Assembly: GCF_946478955.1 (NCBI RefSeq) | Contig: NZ_CAMLDL010000007.1 | Coordinates: forward strand, 1 to 64,000 | Direction: 5' to 3' | DNA length: 64,000 bases | Origin: an uncultured Sphingomonas sp. | GTDB lineage: Bacteria > Pseudomonadota > Alphaproteobacteria > Sphingomonadales > Sphingomonadaceae | Part shown: positions 8,799 through 17,503 of the stretch, in pieces | How the letters are laid out: each line of letters starts with the position of its first letter | Position numbering within the stretch: the stretch's first letter is position 1 | Translations under genes and position numbers: made by a program | Notes under the pieces: generated by a model | The model's database searches: none | Told to the model about the DNA's origin: nothing | The model's input: only the letters and a program-made list of their open reading frames with translations

Positions 8799-9946
8799 GA
8801 TCGGCCCGCCATCGCGGAAAGTGCCCGCATAACCGGAACAGGAGGGCGTCCCAGCAGAATTCGGGTGCGATCGCTCCATGTGGAGCGGCCAGCGTAGAAG
8901 CGGGCGATCAGCGAGGGGGACAGTCGATAGAACCGTTCCAGGACTTTATAGCGCGCGGCCGGATCGGCTGCGCGAAACAACATTCGGGCCAACATTCTGT
9001 TGAATCCGCCCGCGCGCCAATGTTGACGCGCAAGCGCGCGTGTCTGCGACGCCAATGTTCCGTCAAGGTGCGCGTCACGCGCAAGCCAATGGGCAAATTG
9101 CACCGCGTCGGGCAATGAATAGCTGGTCAAGGGATGGAACAGCCCGCCCCGCACGCCGCCACGCGCAAGCGGGTCATCGGCGGGCCAGAATCGATCAAAA
9201 TCGCCATCCATCACAACCGGAAGTACGCCTGCTTCCTCACGAACGACGCCCGCAATTTTCCACCCATTGTCGTCGCCGTAGCGCGCGATCCGATCGCGCA
9301 GCAGCGGAAGGTTGAGATCAGGATTATCGACGTAATAGGTGTCCTCGACGAACAGCTCCGTCGGCGAGAATGGCAGGCAGTATAGGAAGCGATATCCGTC
9401 ATGCTGATCAACGGTAGCGTCCATCACGACTGGCCGATCAAGTCTATGCCCGGCCGGGACCGACAACAGCTGGCCGCAGAATTTCTGCCAACCGCAATCC
9501 AGACCTTCTGGCAGGCCAGCTAAGCCGCGGCAGTCGAGCACGGCGTTGGCCGCAAGCTGGCGGCCGTCGTTCAGGATCACCTGATCTGGTGCAGCCGCGA
9601 CTGCCACCGCGTTCGCCAACGCATCATCGCCCATCGCTCCGCAGACTTCACGGTCCAGTGCATGGCTGTCGATCGATCGATAGGGCGTGTCGATGGTTCG
9701 GCGAAAGGCGGGAAAGCGCACTTCATAGTCCGGCCAGCGATGCCCAATTAGCGGTTGCAACAGGAGGCGTTGCGAGTCCGCTACATCGCTGTCGAAAAAC
9801 GACCAGATATGGTTGCCACCAAATTGCGTCCCCGCCTCAATCAGCAACACGCGGACGGCGGGGCGAGTGCGCTTCAGCATGAGCGCCGCAAGCCCCCCTG
9901 CCAGGCCACCGCCGAGGATGATTAGGTCGTATCGCGCGGCGGTCAT
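8795..9946 (-). CDS. crtY: Lycopene beta-cyclase CrtY
   Basis: A 383-residue CrtY-type FAD-dependent enzyme that cyclises both ends of lycopene to beta-carotene. It begins YDLIILGGGLAGGLAALMLKRTRP, a dinucleotide-binding motif, with IEAGTQFGGNHIWSFFD following, which is typical of proteobacterial CrtY. It also has PFSPTELFVEDTYY and ARGGVRGGLFHPLTSYSLPDAV. It is the first gene of the crtY-crtI-crtB operon and lies only 46 bases from the divergent sterol-desaturase-like gene, so the two must share a compact promoter region. Confidence 0.95.
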   Translation of the reverse strand: MTAARYDLIILGGGLAGGLAALMLKRTRPAVRVLLIEAGTQFGGNHIWSFFDSDVADSQRLLLQPLIGHRWPDYEVRFPAFRRTIDTPYRSIDSHALDREVCGAMGDDALANAVAVAAAPDQVILNDGRQLAANAVLDCRGLAGLPEGLDCGWQKFCGQLLSVPAGHRLDRPVVMDATVDQHDGYRFLYCLPFSPTELFVEDTYYVDNPDLNLPLLRDRIARYGDDNGWKIAGVVREEAGVLPVVMDGDFDRFWPADDPLARGGVRGGLFHPLTSYSLPDAVQFAHWLARDAHLDGTLASQTRALARQHWRAGGFNRMLARMLFRAADPAARYKVLERFYRLSPSLIARFYAGRSTWSDRTRILLGRPPVPVMRALSAMAGRS

Positions 9947-9992
9947 CGCCTTTGGTCTAGCCGCGCCGCATCGCCGCGCCTAGGGGTGATGC

Positions 9993-10772
9993 GTGGTTCT
10001 TGCTGTCATCACATCCGCGCTCGCGATGACGCTGATCGTCGCTGTCCGCTATCTGATCAGCAGCGGCATCTTTGCCGCCATCACTGATCGGCGGTTTCCG
10101 GGAAAATTGTCCGGTCAGGGCGCCCAGGTGCGGCGAGAAATCGGCTGGAGCCTCATCGCGGCGGCCATTTATGGTGCGCCGGCCGGCATTGTCGCCTGGG
10201 GATGGCATCAGCGCGGTTGGACGCGGATTTATACCGATGTTAGCGATCATCCGCTGTGGTGGTTGCCGCTGTCGCTTGGCCTCTATCTGCTTGTGCATGA
10301 CAGCTGGTTTTATTGGACGCACCGGCTGATGCATCGGCCGTGGTGGTTCCGGCACATGCATGCCGTGCATCACGAGAGCCGACCTCCAACCGCATGGGCC
10401 GCAATGAGCTTTCATCCGTGGGAGGCGATAACCGGCGCAATCGTAGTTCCGGCGTTGCTATTCCTAATCCCGATCCATGTCGCGATATTGGGGGCGGTGC
10501 TGACCGTCATGACGGTGATGGGCGTTACCAACCATATGGGATGGGAATTGTTTCCAAAGTTCATTGTTCATGGCCGTTTGGGCCAATGGTTGATAACGGC
10601 AAGCCATCATGAACATCACCATCAGAAATATCGCTGCAACTACGGCCTCTATTTCCGGTTCTGGGATCGGCTATGCGGCACGGACCGCGGGCTGGGCAAA
10701 TTTGCTGCGTCTCGCCGCGCTGACGGTCGCCGCGCCCGTGATGATCGCGGCATCGCCCCAACCGACGGCTGA
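9993..10772 (+). CDS. Sterol desaturase / fatty acid hydroxylase superfamily protein
   Basis: An integral membrane di-iron protein of 259 residues. Histidine boxes are HDSWFYWTHRLMH, HMHAVHHESR, HMGWE and HHEHHHQKY, matching the fatty acid hydroxylase superfamily, with four or so hydrophobic segments. The GTG start at 9993 is the only possible one close by, since an in-frame TGA sits two codons upstream. The substrate is unknown. Placement divergent from crtY suggests a carotenoid ring or another membrane lipid. The last 50 residues are Arg/Asp-rich and unlike the family; they overlap the next gene. Confidence 0.88.
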   Translation: MVLAVITSALAMTLIVAVRYLISSGIFAAITDRRFPGKLSGQGAQVRREIGWSLIAAAIYGAPAGIVAWGWHQRGWTRIYTDVSDHPLWWLPLSLGLYLLVHDSWFYWTHRLMHRPWWFRHMHAVHHESRPPTAWAAMSFHPWEAITGAIVVPALLFLIPIHVAILGAVLTVMTVMGVTNHMGWELFPKFIVHGRLGQWLITASHHEHHHQKYRCNYGLYFRFWDRLCGTDRGLGKFAASRRADGRRARDDRGIAPTDG

Positions 10773-11139
10773 GCTTATCGTTTCGGTTGATGGCCTGCGA
10801 AATACAAAGGGCAACGTCCTGATCTGCCTGACCCGGAATCGCGGCAGCGAATTTCTGAAATGCGACAAAGACCCGGCTAAGGTTGCGCGCATTGTCCCGA
10901 CCCGGTTGGCGCGGGCCGCGGAATTCGCTGGATTGACGCCGGGCGAATATAGTTTGCTGCTAATTCACGATGAAAATGCAAACGGCCGGCTCGACACTAT
11001 GTTGGGGATCCCGAAGGAAGGATTCGCATTTTCGCGGAATCCGGCGATCCGCATGGGACCACCGCGATATGCGGATGTTCATTTCACGGTACCGACCGGC
11101 CGGTCGGCCCAGGCGCTAAGAGTAAAATATCTGCTTTAG
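10702..11139 (+). CDS. DUF2141 domain-containing secreted protein
   Basis: Residues after the signal peptide, ELIVSVDGLRNTKGNVLICLTRN to LLIHDENANGRLDTMLGIPKEGFAFSRNP, are the DUF2141 signature (a small beta-sandwich with a calcium-like HDENANGRLD loop). The start is uncertain. ATG at 10609 would overlap the preceding gene by 164 bases. TTG at 10702 gives a well-formed signal peptide (MLRLAALTVAAPVMIAA), and GTG at 10738 or ATG at 10741 would cut into it, so TTG is preferred here. It is probably exported to the periplasm. Its link to the carotenoid locus is positional only. Confidence 0.78.
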   Translation: MLRLAALTVAAPVMIAASPQPTAELIVSVDGLRNTKGNVLICLTRNRGSEFLKCDKDPAKVARIVPTRLARAAEFAGLTPGEYSLLLIHDENANGRLDTMLGIPKEGFAFSRNPAIRMGPPRYADVHFTVPTGRSAQALRVKYLL

Positions 11140-11196
11140 CACCGAGGCACGGCCCCATTTTGCCTGCATCGAGGCGTTCGCAATCCGCTGAATTGC

Positions 11197-11271
11197 TGGT
11201 GACCCCTACGGGAATCGAACCCGTGTTTCAGCCGTGAGAGGGCCGCGTCCTGACCGCTAGACGAAGGGGCC
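11197..11271 (-). tRNA. tRNA-Glu (anticodon CUC)
   Basis: The reverse strand folds as a cloverleaf with acceptor GGCCCCT/AGGGGTC, D arm GTC...GAC, T arm with GGTTCGATTCC and an encoded CCA (forward tgg at 11197-11199). The anticodon loop is CTCTCAC, giving CTC, which reads GAG glutamate codons. Confidence 0.94.
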
Positions 11272-11326
11272 ATGATTCACTGGAACCACGCACGGTGGCT
11301 ATGGTCGGCCGCCCGGCGCGAGTCAA

Positions 11327-12463
11327 TTATGCGCGAACCGCACGGCCGTGGGCGGAGTCGCTGTCCATTTCTTCGATATAGGCGATGGTCAGGGCGGCGA
11401 TCCGCGGCGCCGCTTGCCCATCGCCGAACGGCATGGCCGGTCGTGCCATACGCTCGAGCAAGGCCCGGTCAGATCGGATACGGCGAACAGCATCGACAAT
11501 GCGCTTTGGATCGGTGCCAACCAGTTCCGTTGTACCGCTGGCGAGGCCCTCGGGTCGCTCCGTCTTGTCGCGCAAGACCAGCAGGGGAATGCCAAGCGCC
11601 GGTGCCTCTTCCTGAATGCCGCCGCTGTCCGACAAGATAATATCGGCGCGGCGAATGCGCTCGACCATTGAAACATGGGCCTGCGGCGTGATCAGGCGAA
11701 TGCCCGCAACATGCCCCATCCGCTGCCACATGATTTCGGCTACGGCCGGATTGGGGTGAAGGATTACGTCGACCGAAACTGCGGCGTCCCGGGTCAATGT
11801 GACCAATGCCGTCGATACGCATTCGATGCCGCTGCCCCAATTCTCGCGGCGGTGGCACGTGACCAGCAGGTCAAGCGATCGCTTCGGGAACCAGCGGCGC
11901 TTTGGTCGCAGGGGAAGCGTGCCGACGATATCTGCCAGTGCATCGATGCCCGGGTTGCCGGTTACGTGGACGGTTCCCCGAACCGCCTCGCGATGGAGGT
12001 TGGCGGCGTTCGCGGACGTCGGTGCAAACATGAGATCTGCGACCTGGTCGATCTGCGTTCGGTTGATTTCTTCCGGCCACGGCAACTGGGGGTCATGGGA
12101 TCGCAGACCGGCCTCAACATGGGCAATGATGCTGCCCGCATCCTTTGCCGCCAGTGCGCCGCCAAGGGCGCTGGATGTATCGCCCAAAACCATAACGAGC
12201 GGACTGCCGCGGCTGCGCAATAGGCGAGACAGGGCGGTTCTTACCATGTCGGCATGGACCATGGGATCGACCTGCCCGACGCAGTTCAATGGCACATGGT
12301 CGAATCCGGCGAGTCCATGTTGCGACAACATGAGACCCGGATGCTGACCGGTCATGATGATGACGGGTGGCTCACCTTGAGAAGCAAGAGCTCGGGCAAC
12401 GGGCCCAAACTTGATCGCTTCGGGACGCGTACCGATGACGAGCGCAACTTTTTGTTGGGACAG
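11327..12463 (-). CDS. wecB: UDP-N-acetylglucosamine 2-epimerase (non-hydrolysing), non-canonical start
   Basis: Converts UDP-GlcNAc to UDP-ManNAc for surface polysaccharide. Motifs of the family are all present: N-terminal VALVIGTRPEAIKFGPV, LVLGDTSS-type loop (VMVLGDTSSALGGALAA), HVEAGLRS, PEEINR, HRREN and DSGGIQEEAPALG. The first ATG (12355) would remove the conserved GTRPEAIK strand. The frame stays open up to a TAG at 12506-12508 and holds no ATG, GTG or TTG in that stretch. CTG at 12463, just after an AGGGGGA sequence, gives 378 residues, a normal family length. ATA at 12466 is an alternative start. Confidence 0.88.
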   Translation of the reverse strand: MSQQKVALVIGTRPEAIKFGPVARALASQGEPPVIIMTGQHPGLMLSQHGLAGFDHVPLNCVGQVDPMVHADMVRTALSRLLRSRGSPLVMVLGDTSSALGGALAAKDAGSIIAHVEAGLRSHDPQLPWPEEINRTQIDQVADLMFAPTSANAANLHREAVRGTVHVTGNPGIDALADIVGTLPLRPKRRWFPKRSLDLLVTCHRRENWGSGIECVSTALVTLTRDAAVSVDVILHPNPAVAEIMWQRMGHVAGIRLITPQAHVSMVERIRRADIILSDSGGIQEEAPALGIPLLVLRDKTERPEGLASGTTELVGTDPKRIVDAVRRIRSDRALLERMARPAMPFGDGQAAPRIAALTIAYIEEMDSDSAHGRAVRA

Positions 12464-12529
12464 TATTCCCCCTAGCTTCGGCCAGGATAACTTAATCGCA
12501 ATTAGCTAATAATCGCAATAGATCAAAGG

Positions 12530-12811
12530 TTAACGGAAATTGTCCGCATAGGCTTGAATCTTCATCGTCGACACTGGCGCCGGGACTAACTCTACTGTGA
12601 GGCCTTTTTTCTTTGCGAAGGCAAGTGCTTCCTCTTTGGTATCGAAGCGAAGCCGAAGCTGTGTATTGGTATCGCCGCTTCCGGCCCACCCGGTGAGGGG
12701 GTCGGGGCGCTGCGCCTGCGTCCGTTCATATTCCATCGTCCAGCCGCCGACCTTGGCCTTACCCGACTGAGTGGTTTTGCGCTGTTCTTCGATGATGCGT
12801 GCGGTCGCCAT
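12530..12811 (-). CDS. NADH dehydrogenase (complex I) accessory subunit, NDUFS4-like
   Basis: A 93-residue soluble protein with the ETC complex I subunit conserved region: MATARIIEEQRKTTQSGKAK, then the hallmark PDPLTGWAGSGDTNTQLRLRFDTKEEALAFA and C-terminal KIQAYADNFR. This is the alphaproteobacterial counterpart of mitochondrial NDUFS4, an accessory subunit on the hydrophilic arm of complex I. The ATG at 12811 is chosen because a longer reading to 12910 would overlap hrpB; with this start it lies 32 bases after the hrpB stop. Confidence 0.9.
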   Translation of the reverse strand: MATARIIEEQRKTTQSGKAKVGGWTMEYERTQAQRPDPLTGWAGSGDTNTQLRLRFDTKEEALAFAKKKGLTVELVPAPVSTMKIQAYADNFR

Positions 12812-12843
12812 GACGCAGCGATTGGCGCAAGCCGCGTCCCAAA

Positions 12844-15306
12844 TCAAGAGCCTCTCGTGGCGCGTTTGGTTCGAAGGGTCGGATTTGCCGCTGCCGGATC
12901 GTCCGGCCATGGGTGTTTGGGGTAGCGGCCGCGCATTTCCTTCGCGACATCACGCCAGCTGCCCGTCCAGAAGGCGGGTAGGTCTTTGGTCGTCTGAATC
13001 GGGCGATGGGCGGGGCTGGTGATGGCAACGGTTAGCGGCACTCGGCCGCCGCCAACGGTGGGATGGTCCTTCAGGCCATAAAGTGCCTGGGCGCGAACGT
13101 CGACCATCGGGCCCCCATGGGCGCCATAGTCGATGGGATGGGCAGAGCCCGCAGGCGAATGGAAATGCGTCGGCGCCAGCCGATCAATTGCCCGGCCGGC
13201 CTCATAACCCAAAAGTCGGTCGAGCGCGCTACGAAGCGCGCCGGGGTCGAGCGACAGATTGCGCCGCCCGGCCAGAAGCGGGGTGAGCCATTCATCGACA
13301 CGATCAATCAAAACCGCATCCGACAGATCGATAATGCTGCAATCATGTTGCGCAGCAAAAGCAGAGCGTTGCCGAAGCGAGATGGCGCTATCGCTCCACG
13401 GCAGGACGGACAGGCCATGGCGCCGCACGGCGTCAATCAAACCCTCTTCGACCGCGGCCTGATTAGGCTTGGGGTCAGGCGCAGATGACAGACGAATTGC
13501 GCCTAGCCGCTTGCCCTTGGTGGCTGCAATCGCAGCGGTGGCAGGGTCAAAGCGAACCTCGGTAAATTGTTCAATTTGATCGCCGAATAATTCTTCAATA
13601 TCCGCCCACTCGATTGCGGCGGCGCTGAGGATACGAGCGCCCGACGCAGCGCCAGCCACCTCTGCAATGGCCAGCCATTCACTGCGCGCAAGCGGCGACG
13701 TCGCGTCAATTCGGAATCCGCGCCCGCCAACGGATTGCCAATGTTCGCCCGATCCGTCGCGACGCCGGGACAGACGATCCGGGAACGCAAGGGCGATTGC
13801 CTTGGCGATATCCGATACGCTGCTTTGCTGCTCGGTATTGGCGCCAGCGCGTTTGCGCCAGCCGGCGGCCATTCGCCGTGCGGCATCGGCGCGTTGACCC
13901 TTCTCATTTCGCCAACGGCGACAGCGAACCTCCAGGTCCGCATCGCGGCCGCCGATACCGCGTTCGGTGAGGAGCGCAGCGGTATCGGCAGCCGCGCCTG
14001 TAAAGCCGCGCTCGCCGGCCTCGATCATCATATGGGCAAGGCGCGGCTCGAGCGGCCAGCTGGCGATGGCGCGGCCGTGATCGGTCAAGCGTCCATCGTC
14101 GCCCAGCGCGCCGAGCCTCAACAGCCGTTCGCGTGCCTCGGCCAGCGCAGGCGCAGGCGGCGCGTCGAGAAAGGGCAGGCGCGTCGGGTCGGCTTCACCC
14201 CAAAGCAGACTGGTGAGGAGTAGGCTCGACAGATCCGCCTCAAGGATTTCCGGGGGGTCATGCGCGGGGAGCGAGGCGTTCGCCGCCTCTTCCCAAAGGC
14301 GGATCGCAACCCCCGACGCTTGCCGCGCCGCACGGCCCGCACGCTGGGTGACGGCAGCGCGGCTGGCGCGTTCGGTGACGAGGCGGGTGAGGCCAGCGCC
14401 GCGATCATAACGGGGGCGGCGTGCGAGGCCGGAGTCGACGACGATGCGGACGTCGTCGAGCGTGACACTGGTCTCGGCGATGCTGGTCGACAGGACAAGT
14501 TTGCGCGTTCCGGGATCGGGCGCGCGGAGGGCGGCGCGCTGTGCCTGTGGTTCGATACCGCCATGGAGCTTGTGCAGGACCACATCGGGAGGGTGGTTGC
14601 CGAGCGCCTCGGCGGTCCGTTCAATCTCCGCGATGCCGGGCAGGAAGGCGAGCAGCGAGCCATGATGGTCGGCGAGCGCGCGGCGGATCGCGGCGGCCAT
14701 CTGCGGCTCGATCTTCGCAGCAGCATCGCGGCCGATATGGTGGAGGGCGAGCGGGTGACTGCGTCCTTCGCTTTCGATGCAGGGTGGATCGCCGAGTAGC
14801 CTGCCGAAGCGTTCACCGTCGAGCGTTGCCGACATGGCGACAATACGCAGGTTATCGCGAAGCGCCGCCGCTGCGTCGAGAGTAAGGGCCAGACCGAGAT
14901 CGCTATCAAGGCTGCGCTCATGCACTTCGTCGAACAACACCGCGCTGACGCCGGGCAGGTCCGGCTCGTTTTGGATGCGCGACAGATAGACGCCGTGGGT
15001 CATGACGATGATCCGGCTGTCCTTGCCCATGCGGGTATCGAGGCGGGTGGCGTAGCCGATGGTCCGCCCCGGCTCCTCACCCATTTCGCGCGCCATATAT
15101 TCGGCGGCGGAGCGGGCAGCGAGACGGCGCGGAACGAGAAGCAGCACCTGACCATCGCACCACGGCTGATCGAGCAACGCCGGTGCTACTCGCGTCGTCT
15201 TGCCCGCCCCCGGCGGCGCAATCAGCAGCGCGCGCGTGCCGCCGTGAAGCGCGGCAGTGAGGTCGGGCAGAACCGAGTCGATGGGCAGCGATAATGTCAC
15301 CGGCAA
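12844..15306 (-). CDS. hrpB: ATP-dependent helicase HrpB
   Basis: A DEAH-box RNA/DNA helicase of 820 residues. Walker A is APPGAGKTT near residue 30, motif II is DEVHERSLDSDL near 125 and motif III is MSATLD near 160. Later motifs are STSIAETSVTLDDVRIVVDSGLAR and RAGRAAR. The C-terminal third with DRLLGYEAGRAIDRLAPTHFHSPAGSAHPIDYG is the HrpB-specific region. The exact biological role of HrpB is unsettled in most bacteria. Confidence 0.95.
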   Translation of the reverse strand: MPVTLSLPIDSVLPDLTAALHGGTRALLIAPPGAGKTTRVAPALLDQPWCDGQVLLLVPRRLAARSAAEYMAREMGEEPGRTIGYATRLDTRMGKDSRIIVMTHGVYLSRIQNEPDLPGVSAVLFDEVHERSLDSDLGLALTLDAAAALRDNLRIVAMSATLDGERFGRLLGDPPCIESEGRSHPLALHHIGRDAAAKIEPQMAAAIRRALADHHGSLLAFLPGIAEIERTAEALGNHPPDVVLHKLHGGIEPQAQRAALRAPDPGTRKLVLSTSIAETSVTLDDVRIVVDSGLARRPRYDRGAGLTRLVTERASRAAVTQRAGRAARQASGVAIRLWEEAANASLPAHDPPEILEADLSSLLLTSLLWGEADPTRLPFLDAPPAPALAEARERLLRLGALGDDGRLTDHGRAIASWPLEPRLAHMMIEAGERGFTGAAADTAALLTERGIGGRDADLEVRCRRWRNEKGQRADAARRMAAGWRKRAGANTEQQSSVSDIAKAIALAFPDRLSRRRDGSGEHWQSVGGRGFRIDATSPLARSEWLAIAEVAGAASGARILSAAAIEWADIEELFGDQIEQFTEVRFDPATAAIAATKGKRLGAIRLSSAPDPKPNQAAVEEGLIDAVRRHGLSVLPWSDSAISLRQRSAFAAQHDCSIIDLSDAVLIDRVDEWLTPLLAGRRNLSLDPGALRSALDRLLGYEAGRAIDRLAPTHFHSPAGSAHPIDYGAHGGPMVDVRAQALYGLKDHPTVGGGRVPLTVAITSPAHRPIQTTKDLPAFWTGSWRDVAKEMRGRYPKHPWPDDPAAANPTLRTKRATRGS

Positions 15307-15436
15307 GCGCCTACCAGCGCGCGCTTAGGTTCACAAAGGGCGCGGACGCGACCGGTGAAGTCAATTCGACAGAAGTCATTGTCCGCTATGGGCGGGGGCG
15401 GTCGGTCTACTAACGGCGCCGTTCGCGCCCGCTAAA

Positions 15437-16726
15437 TTATGCGCTGAACGGGTCGCTCACCAAAATCGTATCGTCCCGGTCGGGCGAGGTGCTCACCAGC
15501 GCTACGGGGCAGCGGATGAGCTCTTCGATGCGGCGGACATATTTAATGGCTTGGGCGGGGAGGTCGGCCCAGCTGCGGGCGCCAGCGGTGGTGCCGCTCC
15601 ACCCTTCCATTTCTTCGTAGATCGGTTCGGCCCGTGCCTGATCGGCGGCGTGGGGCGGGAGATAGTCGTACACCTCATCGCCGATCTTGTAGCCGGTGCA
15701 GATCTTGACGGTCTCGAACCCGTCGAGCACGTCAATCTTGGTCAGCGCGATGCCGGTAATGCCGGAGACGGCGGCGGACTGGCGGACCAGCACCGCGTCG
15801 AACCAACCGCAGCGGCGCTGACGTCCGGTGACAGTGCCGAATTCATGGCCACGCTCGCCCAGGCGCTGGCCGTCGGCGTTGTTCAATTCGGTCGGGAAGG
15901 GGCCAGAGCCGACGCGGGTGGTGTAGGCCTTGACGATGCCGAGCACGAAGCCCGCCGCGTTCGGGCCCATGCCGCTGCCGCTGCCGGTGGTGCCGGCGAC
16001 GGTGTTGGACGAGGTGACGAACGGGTAGGTGCCATGGTCGACGTCGAGCAGCACGCCCTGCGCGCCTTCAAACAGAATCCGCTTGCCACCGCGGCGGGCG
16101 TCGTCAAGGTCGCGCCATACGGGGCGTGCGAATTGCAGCACGAACTCGGCGATTTCGGCGAGATCGTCTTTGAGGCGTTGCCGGTCGACAGGCGGCTGGC
16201 CGAACCCTGCGCGAAGGTGATCGTGATGGGCGCAGAGCCGGTCGAGCTGCGGGTCCATCTCGCCCAAGTGGGCGAGGTCGCAGACGCGGATCGCGCGGCG
16301 GCCGACCTTGTCTTCATATGCCGGGCCGATGCCGCGCCGCGTGGTGCCGATCTTGCCCGCGCCGCTCGCATCCTCGCGCATCGCGTCGAGATCGCGGTGG
16401 ATGGGGAGGATGAGGGGGCAGGTTTCCGCGATCATCAGCACATCGGGCTCGATCCGAACGCCCTGGGCGCGCAGCTTCTCGACTTCGGCCTTCAACGCCC
16501 ATGGGTCGAGCACGACGCCATTGCCGATCACCGACGGGGTGCCGGTGACGATACCGCTTGGCAGCAGCGAGAGCTTGTAGACATTGTCGCCGACGACGAG
16601 CGTGTGGCCGGCGTTATGGCCGCCCTGGAAACGGACGACGACGTCGGCGCGGCTGGCCAGCCAGTCGACGATCTTGCCTTTGCCTTCGTCGCCCCACTGC
16701 GCGCCGATGACGGTCACATTGCCCAT
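15437..16726 (-). CDS. purA: Adenylosuccinate synthetase
   Basis: A 429-residue cytosolic enzyme joining IMP and aspartate with GTP to give adenylosuccinate, the first step from IMP to AMP. The N-terminal signature [21 protein letters not shown] contains the catalytic Asp and P-loop. [12 protein letters not shown] carries the catalytic His, [13 protein letters not shown] is the PurA signature, and [10 protein letters not shown] and a GTP-specific TKIDVLDG motif follow. Length is usual for the family. Confidence 0.97.
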   Translation of the reverse strand: MGNVTVIGAQWGDEGKGKIVDWLASRADVVVRFQGGHNAGHTLVVGDNVYKLSLLPSGIVTGTPSVIGNGVVLDPWALKAEVEKLRAQGVRIEPDVLMIAETCPLILPIHRDLDAMREDASGAGKIGTTRRGIGPAYEDKVGRRAIRVCDLAHLGEMDPQLDRLCAHHDHLRAGFGQPPVDRQRLKDDLAEIAEFVLQFARPVWRDLDDARRGGKRILFEGAQGVLLDVDHGTYPFVTSSNTVAGTTGSGSGMGPNAAGFVLGIVKAYTTRVGSGPFPTELNNADGQRLGERGHEFGTVTGRQRRCGWFDAVLVRQSAAVSGITGIALTKIDVLDGFETVKICTGYKIGDEVYDYLPPHAADQARAEPIYEEMEGWSGTTAGARSWADLPAQAIKYVRRIEELIRCPVALVSTSPDRDDTILVSDPFSA

Positions 16727-16786
16727 GATTCGGTGATCCTGCTGCTTACGCCGCGCTCCTAGTCGCGATGGCGCAAGCCGTCAAAG

Positions 16787-17413
16787 TCAGCGGCGCGTTG
16801 CGCGCCGCGCGTCGGCAATTTCGGCTAGCAGGTTCTTGCGATCAAGCGCGCCATCGCTGAGCGTATCGCCAACAATGAAGGCAGGCGTGCCCGAAATGCC
16901 GGCGGCTTCGGACAGGTTCTGGTTCTGGGCGATTTGGGCGTCAATGTCCTTGCGATGCGTCGCAAGATCGCGCTCCAGCCGCGCCCAATCGACACCGGCG
17001 CGCTTTGCCGCGGTGCGGATCGCGACATCGTCGAGGGGCAGCGGCTGAGTCATCAGTGTGTGGTGCATGGCGGTGTGCTTGCGCTGATATTTGGCAGCGA
17101 TCGCGGCGCGCGAGGCCGCAGTCGACCGCGCGCCGAAGATCGGGGTGTCGCGGTAGATGATGCGCAGCTTCTGATCCGTATTAAACACGGACCGTACCTC
17201 ATTATGGTGCAGGCGGCACGCCGGGCATTGGTAATCGAAGAAATATACGATTGTGAGGTTCGCGCCCTTTGGCATGTGCGCGGGCGCATTACCGACCACG
17301 AAGAAGTCGTCGCGGGTCGGGGCAGGAGGCTGTGCAAAGTCGGTCTGTGCCACCGCAATGGCGGCGGTCACGAGCAGCCCTGCCGCAAGGGCAGCACGAA
17401 AGACGGTACGCAT
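16787..17413 (-). CDS. DsbA family thiol-disulfide protein, exported
   Basis: A 208-residue periplasmic protein with a signal peptide (AALAAGLLVTAAIAVAQ). The thioredoxin-like active site is FFDYQCPACRLHHNE, with cysteines at residues 63 and 66. The cis-proline loop is SGTPAFIVGD, and an inserted helical domain lies between. CPAC with a preceding YQ is typical of DsbA/DsbG-like oxidoreductases, which act on secreted substrates. No partner DsbB is in the window. It is divergent from the following esterase gene. Confidence 0.9.
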   Translation of the reverse strand: MRTVFRAALAAGLLVTAAIAVAQTDFAQPPAPTRDDFFVVGNAPAHMPKGANLTIVYFFDYQCPACRLHHNEVRSVFNTDQKLRIIYRDTPIFGARSTAASRAAIAAKYQRKHTAMHHTLMTQPLPLDDVAIRTAAKRAGVDWARLERDLATHRKDIDAQIAQNQNLSEAAGISGTPAFIVGDTLSDGALDRKNLLAEIADARRATRR

Positions 17414-17503
17414 TGATACTCCTTAACTAATATCGCTCAGGCGCGGTTCAGCGCCCGACCTATTGATTGGGGGCAGGAAGGTCCAGAAGGATAGGACAAA
17501 ACG

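Noticed and set aside
11327..12355. wecB starting at the first ATG (342 residues)
   Set aside because: It would remove the conserved GTRPEAIK strand at the N-terminus that is encoded in frame upstream.
12440..12530. Frameshift or pseudogene in wecB
   Set aside because: The whole reading frame from the conserved N-terminus to the end is intact; only a standard start codon is lacking.
15551..16762. A 403-codon open frame on the plus strand opposite purA
   Set aside because: Antisense of purA with Ala/Gly/Val-rich composition and no recognisable motif; purA itself is unmistakable.
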